From JBECKW01 sp040235505 (GTDB lineage Bacteria > Desulfobacterota > Desulfobacteria > Desulfobacterales > JAFDDL01), in the NCBI GenBank assembly GCA_040235505.1, contig JBECKW010000059.1, positions 51,956 through 115,955 of the forward strand: 64,000 bases of DNA. The letters run 5' to 3'. A program made the position numbers and the translations under genes. The notes beneath the pieces are model-generated. The model saw nothing but the letters and a program-made list of their open reading frames with translations. It did no database searches and was not told the DNA's origin. Shown here one piece after another: positions 62,748 through 64,000 of the stretch (the stretch's first letter is position 1; each line of letters begins with the position of its first letter).

Positions 62748-64000
62748 ATGGCAGACACGGTTGACAAATTACGGAACATCGCACTGGTTGCCCATGGCGG
62801 TGCGGGTAAAACATCCCTTGCTGAAGTGATGCTTTTTAACGCCGGTGTGACCAATCGGTTCGGGAAGGTGGAAGAAGGAAACACCCAGATGGATTTCGAG
62901 CCCGAGGAACTTTCTCGAAGATCCAGCATCAGCACCGGATTCCATCAGTTCGAATGGAAAAAACATACGATTAATCTGATGGATACCCCCGGCGATCAGA
63001 ACTTTTTTTCCGACTCCAGAAGTGCCATGCAGGCTGCCGACGCTTTAGTGGTCCTGGTGGATGCCGTTGACGGCATAAAAGTTCAAACGGAAGAAGCCTG
63101 GGATTTCGCGGAAGAATTGGGCATCCCCTGCACGATCTTTGTAAACAAACTCGATCGTGATCGCTCCGATTTTCAAAGAACCTTCGATGATGCCGTCAAT
63201 ACGTTCAGCCCGAAACCCATCGTCCTTCAGCTGCCCATCGGCGCTGAGGCCGATTTTAAAGGAATCGTCGACCTCATCGATATGAAGGCATATGTCTACG
63301 ACGCCTCCGGCAAAGCCTCCCCGACCGATATCCCGGCAGACATGAAGGATCAGGTGGAAAGTGAACGCGAAGCATTGATTGAAAATATCGCCGAGGCCGA
63401 CGATGAGCTTCTGGAAAGGTATCTGGAAGGTGAAGAAATCAAAGAGGAGGAAATGAAAGCCGCCCTTAAAAAGGGTGTTATTTCCCGAACCTTTGCACCG
63501 GTGCTTTGTGGTTCCGCCACAAAAAATATCGGCATCAATATCCTGTGCGATTTTATCGTCAATTGTTTCCCATCGCCTGCCGAACGCGGCGATTTTGTCG
63601 GAACAGACGCCTCCGGTGAAAATGAAGTAACCCGCAACGCTGATCCGGACGCCCCCTTTTCAGCGCTCGTCTTTAAAACCATTACAGACCCCTATGCCGG
63701 TCAGCTGTCGATTTTCAGGGTCATCTCCGGCACCCTCGGGTCCGATGGCGGATTTTACAATATCAACCGCAAGGCAAAAGAAAGATTTTCTCAACTTCTG
63801 AGGCTTGCCGGCAAGGAACAGAAGCAGGTGGACGGTGCAGGACCCGGGGCGATTGTCGCCGTGGCGAAATTAAAAGACACCCATACCGGAGACACGCTGT
63901 GTCATGAGGGCAGCCCGGTTAAATTCAAGTCCGCAGAGCCTCTTCCGCCCTTGATCACCTTCGCGCTGGAGGCGAAAAAAGAAGGGGAAGAAGATAAAAT
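62748..64000 (+). CDS. Elongation factor G-like GTPase (3' end cut off by window edge)
   Basis: 417 codons visible. The G domain has P-loop AHGGAGKT, switch II MDTPGDQNF and NKLD. EF-G domain II follows (FKTITDPYAGQLSIFRVISGTL). The catalytic His of EF-G (DTPGH) is Asp here, so it belongs to the divergent EF-G-like group rather than the housekeeping factor. AGAGGAGCTTCA precedes the ATG. Role unknown. Confidence 0.9.
   Translation, partial: MADTVDKLRNIALVAHGGAGKTSLAEVMLFNAGVTNRFGKVEEGNTQMDFEPEELSRRSSISTGFHQFEWKKHTINLMDTPGDQNFFSDSRSAMQAADALVVLVDAVDGIKVQTEEAWDFAEELGIPCTIFVNKLDRDRSDFQRTFDDAVNTFSPKPIVLQLPIGAEADFKGIVDLIDMKAYVYDASGKASPTDIPADMKDQVESEREALIENIAEADDELLERYLEGEEIKEEEMKAALKKGVISRTFAPVLCGSATKNIGINILCDFIVNCFPSPAERGDFVGTDASGENEVTRNADPDAPFSALVFKTITDPYAGQLSIFRVISGTLGSDGGFYNINRKAKERFSQLLRLAGKEQKQVDGAGPGAIVAVAKLKDTHTGDTLCHEGSPVKFKSAEPLPPLITFALEAKKEGEEDK

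Noticed and set aside
1..64000. CRISPR array, tRNA, rRNA, prophage or intact insertion sequence
   Set aside because: I looked for regular direct repeats, cloverleaf-type sequences and transposase motifs and found none I could support by eye; a tRNA search program would be decisive.

Overview
The window looks like chromosomal DNA of a sulfate-reducing type bacterium of the Desulfobacterota (old Deltaproteobacteria, Desulfobacterales-like). This is inferred from gene content, not from any search. The main clues are an archaeal-style entry to the shikimate pathway (aldolase-type 2-amino-3,7-dideoxyheptulosonate synthase plus type II dehydroquinate synthase), a DctPQM TRAP transporter, an AtoDA-type CoA-transferase with a sigma-54 promoter, and the gene order xseA-xseB-ispA-dxs-tlyA. 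Most of the window is well-packed core genes. I saw no rRNA, tRNA, CRISPR array, intact insertion sequence or prophage.

Layout. 1-6.4 kb: an ABC exporter cut by the left edge, an aldo/keto reductase with ferredoxin-like tail, argD, a degenerate DUF89 protein, and a Sel1-repeat protein. 6.4-7 kb: a decayed group IIC intron beside a terminator hairpin. 7-15 kb: an MFS carrier, a TRAP transporter, the overlapping HNH/ABC-F pair and an RlmL-like methyltransferase. 15-19 kb: a lytic transglycosylase, the CoA-transferase operon, yqeY and galE. 19-26.8 kb: ileS-lspA-lgt-holA, pyk, and a convergent Lrp-type regulator. 26.8-28.6 kb: a wrbA remnant followed by lipA and lipB, where lipA has no ordinary start codon. 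29-38.8 kb: argC, folD, an M23 peptidase, secA, and the N-degron set clpS-clpA-aat. 38.8-45.8 kb: a guaA operon with coiled-coil and repeat proteins on the minus strand, facing a TrpF-like/efp/pqiC/manA run. 45.8-51.8 kb: the aromatic amino acid operon. 51.8-64 kb: a ComEA-like protein, rhodanese/MauE pair, a beta-helix protein with glmM, a Bax-inhibitor-like protein, exonuclease VII, isoprenoid genes, tlyA and an EF-G paralogue cut by the right edge.

The most interesting element is between manA and the shikimate operon. A good sigma-70 promoter is followed by a 26-codon leader peptide in which 12 residues are Phe, Tyr or Trp. Two tandem terminators follow. The 3' arm of the first can pair perfectly with the 5' arm of the second, and the end of the leader reading frame can pair with the 5' side of the first terminator. 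Together this reads as a complete translation-dependent attenuator for aromatic amino acid synthesis (aroA'-aroB'-pheA-aroE-aroA-aroK). The parts are visible in the sequence; the mechanism is inferred.

Other points of interest are the missing lipA start codon, a TrpF-family protein without the usual catalytic cysteine, a DUF89 protein with altered metal ligands, a wrbA fragment with an internal deletion, the intron remnant, and an EF-G paralogue with Asp in place of the catalytic His.
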